DNA of 64,000 bases from Inia geoffrensis (taxonomy: Eukaryota; Chordata; Mammalia; Artiodactyla; Iniidae): assembly GCA_036417435.1 (NCBI GenBank), contig CM070901.1:6794001-6858000 (forward strand). The letters run 5' to 3'. A model generated the notes under the pieces. The model saw only the letters and a program-made list of their open reading frames with translations. It did no database searches and was not told the DNA's origin. Each line of letters begins with the position of its first letter. Positions within the stretch are counted from its first letter, which is position 1. Of this stretch, positions 21,601 through 33,138 are shown piece after piece. The position numbers and the translations under genes are program-made.

Positions 21601-23794
21601 CCTCCCCACACTTTTCTAGATAAAACAATTTAAAATGTAAGATTTAATCTTATTATAAACAAAGTTAAGTTTTCAAGTCTAATGTCCAGTTGTATTCTAT
21701 AAATTCAGTTTTTCTCCTCACAGAAATTAATATTTTTGCCACGTATTGCAAGTATATTTCCAATTTGTCACTGTCTTTTTATCAGTTACTTTTACTTATA
21801 TCATGAAGACAGTTATTTTATTTTCAAAAATCAGTAATTCAAATATTTTTATTTGTTATTTTTGGCTGTGAGAAAGGTAAGGAGGAAGAATATTATGACT
21901 AATATTCATATTAAGGGCTAAATACTCCTTTAAGGAAATATTTTACTAATTAGGAAAATAACTACAGGTGCTTCAAGACAAAACTTTCCTATTAAACAAT
22001 TTTGAATATTTCTAAAGGTATATGTCAAAATGGGCTAATTAATTTTTTAGGATAATGATACAACTTTTTCCCCAGAAATAATACATAGTTATAATTACCC
22101 TGATATATTCATAAAGTGAGCTGAGTGTTTTGTAAAGCACATGTGGTAATTTATATCTCAAATAAAAAGCTCAGAACATTTTGGAAGTGATAATGATGGT
22201 ACATCAATGATTCATTCATTTGAACAGATTAGATTCACGATGTGTCTGTTTATCCGACAATGAACTTGTAGGTGTTTGCTGAGAAAAAAGGGGCATATTC
22301 AATAAACGTTAAAGAGCATTAAATGAATTTGTGATTAAAATAAATTTGTAATGTCCTATTCATGATTTCAGTGGTGGAAAATTAACTGAGTTTTAACATA
22401 GCTCCAATTTGCTAAGTAGATTTGTATTTCTTTGACCAAGCAACATATCGGTTTTTTGAAATTTTTCCTATAGCGGATTCAACAACTGTTTATAAAAGTT
22501 GGTGAATATTTATAATAATTAAACAGGGTAAATCATGTAAAAACAATGAAATAAGGCCAACTTAGGGAACATCACTCTGTTAAAGACATAGTTAAAGACA
22601 CAGATCCCAGCTAGAACAGCGCTGCTACACATTGCTTAAATAACAATGTTTCAAATGGTATAATCACAGGCTGCATCTCAAAACACAGGTATTAACAGGC
22701 ACTGAGGGATGATAACTACGCACCACCAGGGACTGGTAAGATGCAGCTGCACCACCTACATGGCTTCAAGCTGTCTCATGCCTGGAAGAGCTCTTTATCG
22801 TCATCAGAAGTGGTGGAAGCTGAGTCTGCTTATCTGACCACTTGTGTTTCGCCCTTACCTCCTGTCAAGACATCATTCTGGTTCATCGGAAACTCTGGCT
22901 GCAAAAGTACATGCAAGCCATTCACTGCAGTTGCTTTTAGTCCCTAGTATCCTGTAGGAAGAACGTGAGTGTGGAAGGAACTTGGGGCTAGTTTGTGGGT
23001 GGGTCCTTTCTCTTCGGAGGACCAGTCCTCTCCTGGACAGGAGGCAGATGCAGGGACAATGCCAGCAGCCCTTCCCCACAGCCCACAGATTGCAACTAAT
23101 CAGCTGTAGTGGCTGGCATCTTGAAAATTAGGTAATGAAGTTCTTTGCCATTATTTCATATGGAAAAATCACTTTTGAAAAGCTTTTCTAAGATCAGCAC
23201 AACTTCTTCAGTTGTCAAGATGTACCTGGCTATCATACTAAGGTACCCCTCTTCTTATTTCCAGCCCTTAGCATCATTCTTATGGACCCTTTTTTTTAAC
23301 CCTTAACATTGCTGTTTCAGAGACAATCTACATTTATGGTTTGACTGGAAATAATAGAAGCCAAGTAAAGTCATATCAAAATATGAGTTTTCAAAATATT
23401 TTTGAGACTCTTTACTAAATGGAGAATTGATATTTTTACCTTATGTTCTTCCAGGAAGCTGCCTCTTTTCTCTCTTGCATTAATAATTGTTTATAGTCAG
23501 AAATTGTTTTATAAGTTCCATGCCTTGACAATCATGCGATTTTTATCATTGCATGTAAAAAGCTATTTACTTATAGCAGAAAAATTCATCATGAATATTG
23601 TGACTTTTAAATACCTTGAATATCAGTTGCCCCTAATATGGTGAGTTTCACTCATTTTGAATAGGGTGTTTCTCTAATACTCTTGTACATTGTAGAGCTT
23701 GTTAAAATGCTCAGCATGAATGGTGGTTTGTAGATTTCTTATCCCCCAGCATTTCAAGAGTTTTTCAATATTGTGTGTTCCAATGTTCCAAGAG
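21601..23794. other. AT-rich stretch, no gene or named repeat seen
   Basis: There are no frames above about 70 codons apart from shadows, and no clear L1 or SINE signature. Around 22720-23080 the composition is more balanced, but I could not identify a family. Confidence 0.4.
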
Positions 23795-24005
23795 TTTTTT
23801 TTTTTTTTTTTTTGCGATACGCAGGCCTCTCACCATTCTGGCCTCTCCCGTTGCAGAGCACGGGCTCCGGACGCGCAGGCTCAGTGGCCATGGCTCATGG
23901 GCCCAGCCGCTCTGCGGCATGTGGGATCCTCCCGGACCACGGCACAAACCCGTGTCCCCTGCATGGGCAGGCGGACTCTCAACCACTGCGCCACCAGGGA
24001 AGCCC
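23795..24005 (-). repeat. CHR-type SINE (full length)
   Basis: A poly(T) start at 23795, the complete GC-rich body and the inverted head CACCAGGGAAGCCC are present. Short AAG(AG)TTTTT repeats flank it. Confidence 0.95.
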
Positions 24006-25431
24006 AAGTTTTTATGTTTTTTTTACTCTAATAGCACTGCCAAGTTTAATTTGATTCAAATAATAGTTCATTTTTTAAATGCCATACTGTCTTCTGCTCA
24101 AATTAAAATATTATCTTATCAAATCTTCCAACAAAATGTATGTAATTTCCTTTCATAATTATTGCAAATTAAGTCAATCAAGGAAATATTCTGCTAAGTA
24201 AAAAAAAAAAAAGCACGTTTTAGACTCCAACGATTCAAATATAAAATCCAACACAGTGAAGCATGTTAGGACTAAACTGAATTACTTGTAGTTTTATAGA
24301 CTTTGACATTAAAGACTCATGCCTTTTATAAGTTTTGCCTGCAATAATATTCCATTATACATGTTTTACAGATTGTATTCCTTAATACAACTGTAATCAG
24401 AATCAGTTGTAATGTTCTTAATGAATTGATAAACATTTTCAGGAGTATAAAACAGGAATCTACCCTGACTCTTTTCTTATGCATTTGTGCATCAATACAT
24501 TGAAATAACTTTAAATATGCCAAAAAATAATGTCCTCCTTCATACAGATACCAGATATTTTTGAAACATTCTAGTGGTAACCTCATATCTGTTGGGCCTT
24601 AATATTGAACTTACACCATAAATAACACCTTTAGGTTAACTACTGTCATTAAAGAATATTGAATTGGTTGAAAGAAAGAACATTATATAGCAAAAATGTA
24701 GCAGTCCATACATAGTATCAGGAGAATCATTTGGCCTGCGTTTGGAAACCATGTTGCCTGACACATGCATCCCATGGGGTGAGGTATAATCATATCCATT
24801 TTAGGGGATTAAGCAAGCAAATATGAATAATGTGCTTCACAATGCATATATGAATAACGTCTGGAATTTCAAAGTTCTAATGAAGTGTGTGATATTATTT
24901 TTACAAGTATTAACTCTCTGGCTTCAGTTCCCTTCTCTATTCACTAGATTCCTGCCATTCACAACACATTTATATGAAAGAAATACATTGGATTCCTGAG
25001 AAGTGACAGCTTTAATCTTCCTGCTCTATCTCTTGAGGATGCCTGATTCTGTTGCCCCTTAAGGAAAGGGAGGGGGAGAGAGGGAGAAGGAGAAAGAGTA
25101 GGAGGGAGACAGAGAGATTTAAATAGCATGGAAGGAACTATTTACCATTCTTTCTGCTTCTACTCAAGGCGACTCTACCTTAGAGTGAGCCTGTGGTGGA
25201 AGATATAATTGCACTTCCTTCCCATGTCCTAGTTTCTCCACAGTTTTCACAGAATGAGCTTCGCACATTACTGAGACTGATCTTTTGTTTCAGAAAAGCC
25301 ATTTTCTATTAAATATGGTTTTAAACCCAAGCCAATGGCCTCATCTCAGGTTCAAACTAAGACGAATTTATCTGTTTCAACACTGGATGAAAACAGGACT
25401 GAGTTGGATTGCTTAAGAAATGCCCACCATT
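24006..25431. other. AT-rich stretch with a purine-rich run
   Basis: No gene is seen. A purine-rich tract at about 25058-25120 (GGGAGGGGGAGAGAGGGAGA) is the only notable feature. Confidence 0.4.
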
Positions 25432-25645
25432 GGGCTTCCCTGGTGGCGCAGTGGTTGAGAGTCCGCCTGCCGATGCAGGGGACACAGGTTCGTGCCCCGG
25501 TCCGGGAAGATCCCACATGCCGTGTAGCGGCTGGGCCCACGAGCCATGGCCACTGAGCCTGCGCGTCCGGAGCCTCTGCTCCGCAACGGGAGAGGCCGCA
25601 ACAGTGAGAGGCCCGCGTACCGGAAAAGAAAAAAAGAAAAAAAGA
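25432..25645 (+). repeat. CHR-type SINE (full length)
   Basis: The plus-strand head TGGGCTTCCCTGGTGGCGCAG, the body and an A-rich tail with G interruptions are present. The flanking direct repeat is AGAAATGCCCACCATT / AGAAATGCACATCATT. Confidence 0.95.
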
Positions 25646-26149
25646 AAGAAATGCACATCATTAATTAATGTAAGGCAGGAGTATAAACATGTATTCAGTT
25701 TAGGTGATTTAATAAACTCTTAAGATAATTCTACTTAAACATATTCAGTGCTTTACAAACTGAATGTGTATCTGTATCTTGAATGAGAGCTATCTTCACT
25801 ATGGTCCCAAGTCTTTTTACTATTATGAATTCAGTAGAGAAAGGTGGCTCTATTTAATTAAAATTATTTATTTTTACAGGATTTATAAGGTAGGAAAAAT
25901 ACATTGTCATTTTTTGTGTGTTGAAACACTCATAAAGTAAGCTTCTGGAAAGAAATGCTTTTTTCAAATGCATTTATTAATCTAATAAGAATGCTGTTTA
26001 TAACTTGGTTAAGTTTTACTTATTGATCACATAAAATGTGCCAAGAATTTTTTTTCTAGGTCCTCACTCTTGGTGAGGTTCTGTTTTATATGCATATGTA
26101 ACATGTGAACTTGCTCTGTCTTCGAACTCCTTACAATGTATTGAAATTA

Positions 26150-26270
26150 CATATTTTCTTGACTCACTCACCAAGCTATAAGCTCCCTGAGGAAAGCAGT
26201 CTGGCCTTGTTAACTCCTGAATGTTTGACACAAGTATATGTTCAATACTTGTTGAACAAGCATTATTTTA
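26150..26270 (+). repeat. L2 3' end
   Basis: The phrase AAGCTATAAGCTCCCTGAGG, then GTTCAATACTTGTTGAAC, matches the L2 3' terminus (consensus AAGCTCCATGAGGGCAGGG to CAATAAATATTTGTTGAATG). It is strongly diverged. The remaining DNA between 25646 and 28140 is AT-rich with no gene seen. Confidence 0.7.
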
Positions 26271-28055
26271 AAATTCTAAAATAAAACATTACGGCTTAAT
26301 TTTAATTGCATTCATTAGTTTGGATATTTTAAGTTCCGTTCAGGTGATAATAAAAAGAATGTTACATTAGTTCTGCCTTCAAGGTGCCCACACTCTAGTG
26401 ACATGAACATATAAATCAAATTTAGAGCCCAATTATAATAAATAGCTCAATCCAGGTGACTTGTAACACCCACTGCAATGTTTTCACTTCAAACTGTTTT
26501 ATGTGATTCCCTAATTACATTATATGGTAACCTAATAAATGATTTCAAATCCATTAGATAAAAGGCATGATAAAAAATTAAGAAATAGATTTAGTAAAAT
26601 AAAGGGTACCATGGCAAAATAATGCATTTCCCTTGATTTATAAACTGGTTAATCTTGAATGAACATTTTGGTAACATTTCATCTGGTGTGTCAGTCCATT
26701 TTACAAGTATAAGCAGTTCACTTGGAAGAATTTTGTTGATTCCTGCTGGGTTTAAAACTTCAGTTAAGTGACTACCATTTTATTTCTCATGAGAGCTAGC
26801 TTAACTTCTTCCATTTTTCTTCATAATACTCATCTTTGAGAGCAGGAACATGTTGGTTGGAATAATTTTGTATCCCAGTAGGAGCAATTATACATTTCCT
26901 CATGTGATTGATACTGCACGCAAGTCTATTGGTGATCAGTAACCTGCACCTTGTAATTCCTTTAATTTCATTTATATTCAGCTGGGAAAGGAGCCAGATT
27001 TCTCCTGGCTTCCACACACTCGCTGATGGTTAGACAATAAATAAGATTTTTATTTTCCTTCCTGTACTTGTAGGCTTGTCAGCTATAACACTTTCTTCTT
27101 TTTGCAGCATTTTCTGTGACTATCTTTATTTTTAAATTAAAGGTATTTTATTTTGTACAAAGTACCCCTTCAGCTTCAACAGAAAAGTTTCACTCTGCAG
27201 TATATTTGTACCATTCAGTCATATTATTTTAAACTTTATTATTTTTTCTTTCATCTAAGGGTTACTTACAAGAGTAGGTTTATTTCTCCCTAATTTCAGA
27301 TGTGGTTGGTCCTTAGTAGTCCCTTTATATCAAATACCAGGTTAATTGCATTCTGGTCAAGAATGTGTTCTTTAGGATACTGGTTCTGGGAATATAATAA
27401 GACTTGCTTTATTACCTTGTAGCTGATTAATTTTTATGGATATGCTATGTTTGCTTGAAAATGATGTACATCCTACATTTGTTAGGTGTCATGTTCTATC
27501 TATACTCATTATATCAAGATCTTGTTTAGTTTAAATCTTCTATATCTTTATAAATTTTTGACATATTGTTAATATTCTTGGCTTGGATTTAAGTTTCTTT
27601 TCTTAGCATTTCTACATTGTTACATTTGTATATATGTGATGCTATTATTAGATGCATGCATATTTATAATTAATACTCAGGATGATTTTTATCATCCTGA
27701 TGACTTTAATACTATTTAACGTATTATTTGTTTGACATGAACATAAACACATCATCAATATTTTAAATATTTGGTTTGCTTATAAATTTATGTTCTTTTA
27801 ATTTCAAATTCTAAGTTTTTTTTTTTTTTTTATTTACTTAGGGCCTAAAACTTATCCCCTTGCAAAAAAGCATATAACTTTATTTTTAAATTGACTTATT
27901 GATTTATTTTAACCTGGATAATTTATTACTTTGGCACATTTAATTTCATATATATTGATTCATCCTTACAATCTTATTTTACTTATTTAATGTTTTCTAT
28001 TCATCTGATTTTCAACATTTGTTTTGTTGGTTAGCATGTAGGTGCATATACTTGG

Positions 28056-28057
<2 letters not shown>

Positions 28058-28092
<35 letters not shown>
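28058..28092. repeat. (TG)n microsatellite
   Basis: About 15 uninterrupted TG units, next to the 3' end of the L1 at 28150. Confidence 0.95.
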
Positions 28093-28149
28093 AGTGTAAC
28101 CTTTCAATTTTGGATTGATTTCACTTATATACTACTCTAATTCCATTTC

Positions 28150-30165
28150 ACACAACTATTTTATTTTTTTAAATTGAAGTATAGTTGATTTATAATGTGT
28201 TATTTTCTGACAATGTGATTTGGTTATATGTATATATATGTATATATTCTTTTTAATATTCTTTTCCATTATCAGTTATTACAAGATATTGAATATAGTT
28301 CCCTGTGGTACACAATGTGTCCTTGTTGATTATCTATTTTATATATAGTAGTGTGTATATGTTAATCTCAAATTCCTCATTTATCCCTCCACTCCTCTCC
28401 CTGTTATCCCTTATGGTAACCATAAGTTTGTTTTCTAGGTCTGTGGGTCTATTTGTTTTGTAGATAAGTTAATTTGTATCATTTTTTTTCAGATTTCACA
28501 TATAATCGATATCATATGATATTTGTCTTTTTCTGTCTGGCTTACTTCACTTAGTATGATAATCTCTAGGTCCACCCATGTTGCTGCAAATGGAATTACT
28601 TCATTCTTTTTTGTGGCTGAGTAGTATTTTATTGTATATATGTACCACATCTTCTTTATCCATTCATCTGTCAGTGGACATTTAGGTTGCTTCCATGTCT
28701 TGGCTATTGTGAATAGTGCTGCTATGAACACAGAAGTGCATGTATCTTTTCAAATTAGAGTTTCCTCCAGCTACATGCCCAGGAGTGGGATTGCTGGTCA
28801 TATGATAGTTCTATTATTTATTTTTTTAAGGAAACTCCATACAGTTTTCCATAGTGGTTGCACCAATTTACATTCTCACCAACAGTGTAGAAGGGTGCCC
28901 TTTTCTTCACACCCTCTCTAACATTTATTATTTGTAGATTTTTTCGATGACGGCCATTCTGACTGGTGTGAGGTGATATCTCATTGTAGTTTTGATTTGC
29001 ATTTCTCTTATAATTGGTGAAGCTGAGCATCTTTTCATGTGCCTTTTGGCTATCTGTATGTCTTCTTTGGAGAAATGTCTATTTAGGTCTTCTGCCCATT
29101 TTTGGATTTTTGTTGTTGTTGTTGTTATGCATTGTATGAGCTGTTTGTATATTTTGGAAATTAATCCCTTGTCAGTCGAATTGTTTGCAAATATGTTCTC
29201 CCATTCCATAGGTTGTCTTTTCATTTTGTTTATGTTTTCCTTTGCTGAGTAAAACTTATAAATTTGATTGTGTTCTGTTTGTTTATTTGTGCTTTTATTT
29301 CTATTGCCTTGGGAGACTGACCTAAGAAAACGTTGGTACAATTTATGTCAGAAAATATTTTGCCTAAGTTCTCTTCAAGGGGTTTTATTCTGTGATGTCT
29401 TATATTTAAGTCTTTAAACCATTTGGAGTTTATTTTTGTGTAGGGTGTGAGGGTGTGTTCTAACTTTATTGATTTACATGCAGCTGTCAAACTTCCCCAA
29501 CACCACTTGCAGAGAGACTGTCCTTTTCCCATTTTATATTCTTGCCTCCTTTGTCAGAGATTAATTGACTGTAGGTGTGTGGGTTTATTTCTGGGCTTTC
29601 TATTCTGTTCCACTGACCCATATGTCTGTTTTTGTGCCAGTACCACACTGTTTTGATTACTGTAGCTTTGTAGTATTGTCTGAAGTCTGGGAGAGTTACG
29701 CCTCCAGCTTTGTTGTTTTTCCTCAGGATTGCTTTGTCAATTCTGGGTCTTTTATGGTTCCATATAAACTTTAGGATTATTTGTTCTAGTTCTGTGAAAA
29801 ATGCCATTGGTAATTTAATAGGGGCTGCATTAAATCTGTAGATTGCTTTGGGCAGTATGGCCATTTTAACAATATTAATTCTTCCAATCCAAGAACATGC
29901 CATATATTTTCATTTCTTTGAATGATCTTCAATTTCCTTTATCGTTCTCAGAATATAGGTCTTTCACCTCCTTGGTCAGGTTTATTCCTAAGTATTTTTC
30001 TTTTGATATGATTTTCAAAGAGATTTTTGTTTTTAACTTTCTCTTTCTGATATTTCATTATTAGTGTAAAGAAATGCAACAGATTTCTGTATGTTAATCC
30101 TGTATCCTGCTACCTAGCTAAATTCATTTATCAGTTCTAGCAATTTTTGTCACACTACTATTTTA
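28150..30165 (-). mobile_element. LINE-1, 5' truncated, with decayed ORF2
   Basis: Minus-strand L1: 3' UTR at the left (AATTGAAGTATAGTTGATTT; TATAGTTCCCTGTGGTACAC), then ORF2 running to about 30165. Broken but recognisable ORF2 pieces lie at 28489-28731, 28928-29341 and 29487-29903, including the [20 protein letters not shown] and [10 protein letters not shown] stretches of the reverse-transcriptase protein's C-terminal half. Several frameshifts and stops make it inactive. This is the longest L1 in the window, about 2 kb of a usual 6 kb. Confidence 0.9.
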
Positions 30166-30321
30166 GATATTATATACTGTATTTTTAATCTTACAATGGC
30201 TACTTTATAAAATAGTACATGTTAAAATGTTAATTATTACCTTCCAAATTATATAATAAATCCAGAATTCTTTAATTCCAATATGGTATCCTGACATATT
30301 TTTTACTTTACTTCTGCAATA

Positions 30322-30673
30322 CAGTAAGTCCCCTACATATGAACCTTCAAGGTGCAAACTTTCAAAGGTGCAAACATGCGTTCGCATGTCCAAACATGTA
30401 AGTTACTTCATGTGCCTGGCTTACATTGTCACGTGCGTGCATCCTCTACAAGTGGTTGGGCTTTTGTGTATTTTATTGTACAGTACTGTATACAGTATAG
30501 TAATACAGTATCTTTATTTCAAGCCCAGGAAGTTTGGAAGCAAGCGTAAAAGCAATGGTATATAGCCGTTGTACTAGCTGGGTACCTAGGCTAGCTTTGT
30601 TGGACTTACAAGCAAATTGGACTTATGAATGAGCTCTCAGAATGGAACTCATTCATACGTAGGGGACTTACTA
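30322..30673 (+). mobile_element. Short Tigger-type DNA transposon (MITE-like)
   Basis: The ends are inverted repeats: CAGTAAGTCCCCTACATATG at the left and its near complement CATACGTAGGGGACTTACTA at the right. TA dinucleotides flank it (30320-30321 and 30674-30675), as expected for Tc1/mariner-type insertion. The 352-bp interior contains repeated ACAGTACTGTATACAGTAT palindromic sequence and no transposase, so it is non-autonomous. Confidence 0.85.
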
Positions 30674-30786
30674 TAATTTATAAGTATAAGCATTAGATGT
30701 AAATGTTATATTTTCATATACTCACAAATAGCTTTGACCAACATGATTACATTTTCAATATTAATTGTGTTAAAAAACATTATTTG

Positions 30787-31002
30787 GGGCTTCCCTGGTG
30801 GTGCAGTGGTTGAGAGTCCACCTACTGATGCAGGGGACACGGGTTCGTGCCCTGGTCTGGGAGGATCCCACATGCCGCAGAGTGGCTGGGCCCGTGTGCC
30901 ATGGCTGCTGAGCCTGCGCATCCGGAGTCTGTGCTCCGCAACGGGAGAGGCCACAACAGTGAGAGGCCCACGTACCACACACAAAACACCAAAAACCAAA
31001 AA
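30787..31002 (+). repeat. CHR-type SINE (full length)
   Basis: The head GGGGCTTCCCTGGTGGTGCAG and a complete body are present. The tail is ACACACAAAACACCAAAAACC rather than pure A. Direct repeats AAACATTATTTG / AAATCATTATTTG flank it. Confidence 0.95.
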
Positions 31003-31784
31003 TCATTATTTGATGGAGTGAATTTGAAGATGTAATTGGCTTCATTCAATGATTCATGAATTGGGCAGCATCCCATCTAGCAAGCAGAAAGGAGCTCTGA
31101 GGAGCTGTGCAAAATGGAAGGCTTTTATACACAGAAGGGGGCAAAAAGAAGTTTCTAACAAAGTATTATTTCAAGCAAGGTCACCTTTTTGGGGGGGATG
31201 TCACCTGTCTATCAGGCAGATTATCTCACTGGAAACTAACCAGGTAATTCCAGAGTAACTGGTTAAAGTCACATCCCTGGAAGAGGCTGCAACTGTTAGT
31301 TATTAAGTCTTGGTTTGATGATGTGGGGCTTAGTACAAGTGGCTCCATTTTGGGCCTGTTGTTTCTTTTTAAACACTTGTAACTGAGGCCTTTATTGTCA
31401 GATTATTTTCTTTCTATATAAAGTTCATTCTTAGAAGTTTCTTTAGTGTAATTTTACTGCTAATAAAATTTCTTGGCTCTTTTTTTGGTGTGAAAATGTG
31501 TTTAATTTGATCTAAGTTCTGAAAGATAATTTCACCTAGTATAGAATTCTAGAATGGCAGTTATATTAAATATTTTGAGGCCATTGTTCTATTATCTTTG
31601 CTTTATTTTAGTACTTTTTGCTATTGAGAAAATATACAATGAGGACAAATTATTTGTCTGCCTTTTACCATTCTTACCATCTTCTTTTACCTGTAGACCT
31701 AAGTTATCATCATGTCTCACCTGGTTTCCTGTGATAAAATTCTACCTTTAACTCTCCCTGACTACCCTTTCTCCCAAACATGCA

Positions 31785-32530
31785 TTATCTATTACTACAT
31801 AGCAGCTGGGTTAATCCTTTTAAAGTATGTGTCACTTCCCTGCTTAGAACCCTCCAGAGAGCTGACGCGCAGGCTCAGCAGCCATGGCTCATGGGCCCAG
31901 CTGCTCCACGGCATGTGGGATCTTCCCGGACCGGGGCACAAGTCCGTGTTCCCTGCATCGGCAGGCGGACTCTCAAACACTGAGCCACCAGGGAAGCCCT
32001 AGTGCTCTCTTTTTTATACTGAGTAAAATCCAAAATCATTACAAAGGTCTGGCCCCACCTGCCTAGTTTCATTAACTCTCTGACCCTCTCTTTCTTATTT
32101 CTTTCTTTTGCTAACTTTGCTCCAGGCTCTTTGTCCTCTTTGCTGTTCCTTAACCAAGCTGGGTACACTCCAACTTCAGTGTCTTGTTACTCATTTTTAT
32201 TCTTCATAGAACAATTTTTTCCCCCAGACATGCAATGTTTAACTCCTTCATTGCCTTCAAGACGTTCCTCAATGTTAACTTCACATGGAGTACTGTCCTG
32301 ACAACCGCATTTGAAATTTCAATCCTTACTCTTAGCACTTCCAGCGTACCTGACCCTACCCTGATATTATAATTCTTATAGCACTAACAATAAAATGTAC
32401 TTGTCATGCACATAATTCGTTTCCTTTCCCTTCTTCTATACAATGTAAGCTCTACGAGGGAAAATTTTATCTATTTTATGATATTGCCATGTGTCTTGAG
32501 CAATGCCTATGATAGTCTGCTATTTAAACA
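31785..32530 (+). repeat. L2 element interrupted by a SINE
   Basis: Plus-strand L2 3' region: CACTTCCCTGCTTAGAACCCTCCAG before the SINE at 31862-31999, then GAGTAAAATCCAAAATCATTACAAAGG, GGCCCCACCTGCC, CTTCAAGACGTTCCTCAATG and finally ATGTAAGCTCTACGAGGG. The order matches L2 consensus. It is highly diverged and non-coding. Confidence 0.8.
31862..31999 (-). repeat. CHR-type SINE lacking its 3' half and tail
   Basis: Minus strand: only the tRNA head and the first part of the body are present (from GACGCGCAGGCTCAGCAGCC to CACCAGGGAAGCCCT). The roughly 70 bases of 3' body and the poly(A) tail are missing. L2 sequence resumes on both sides at almost the same consensus point, so little host DNA was lost. 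Confidence 0.9.
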
Positions 32531-32667
32531 CATCAATCTTATTCCCATCTCAGGTTGTTTGTATTTGCTGTTCAAGATTCCTGCAAAGCGATTATTAGTT
32601 GATGGTCCCCTTTTATCAATGTGGTCTCATCTTAACTCAGTCAGGAGTTTCTATACAACAAGGCACA

Positions 32668-33052
32668 TTTTTTCTTTTTTAATTGGAGTACAGTTGATTT
32701 CCAATGTTGTGTTAGTTTTAGGTGTACAGCAAAGTGACTCAGTTATACATATACATATATCCACTCTTCTTTTTTTAGATTCTTTTCCCATATAGGCCAT
32801 TACAGAGTACTAAGTAGAGTTCCCTGTGCTATACAGCAGGTCCTTATTAGTTACCTATTTTATATAGAGTGGTGTGTACATGTCAATCCCAACCTCCCAA
32901 TGTATCCCTCCCCCTACTTACCCCCGGTCACCATAAGTTTGTTTTCTACATCTGTGACTACTTCTGTTTTGTAGATAAGTCCATTAGTACACTTTTTTTT
33001 TTTTTTTTTAGATTCCATGTATCAGCATGTGATATCACTTATATGTAGAGGC
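32668..33052 (-). repeat. LINE-1 3' end, 5' truncated
   Basis: Minus-strand artiodactyl-type L1 3' UTR (TAATTGGAGTACAGTTGATT; GTGTACAGCAAAGTGACTCAG; TAGAGTTCCCTGTGCTATAC), ending with the start of the ORF2 terminus near 33050. No coding frame. Confidence 0.9.
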
Positions 33053-33057
33053 ACGTA

Positions 33058-33138
33058 TTTTTTCTTCCTTCCTTCCTCTCTCCTCTCCCTTCCCCTCTCC
33101 TCTTCTCCCCAGCCTTTCCTTCCTCCTCCCACCCCAAA
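33058..33138. repeat. Polypyrimidine tract
   Basis: About 80 bases of almost pure C and T (TTCCTTCCTTCCTCTCTCC and similar), directly after the L1 end. Confidence 0.9.
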
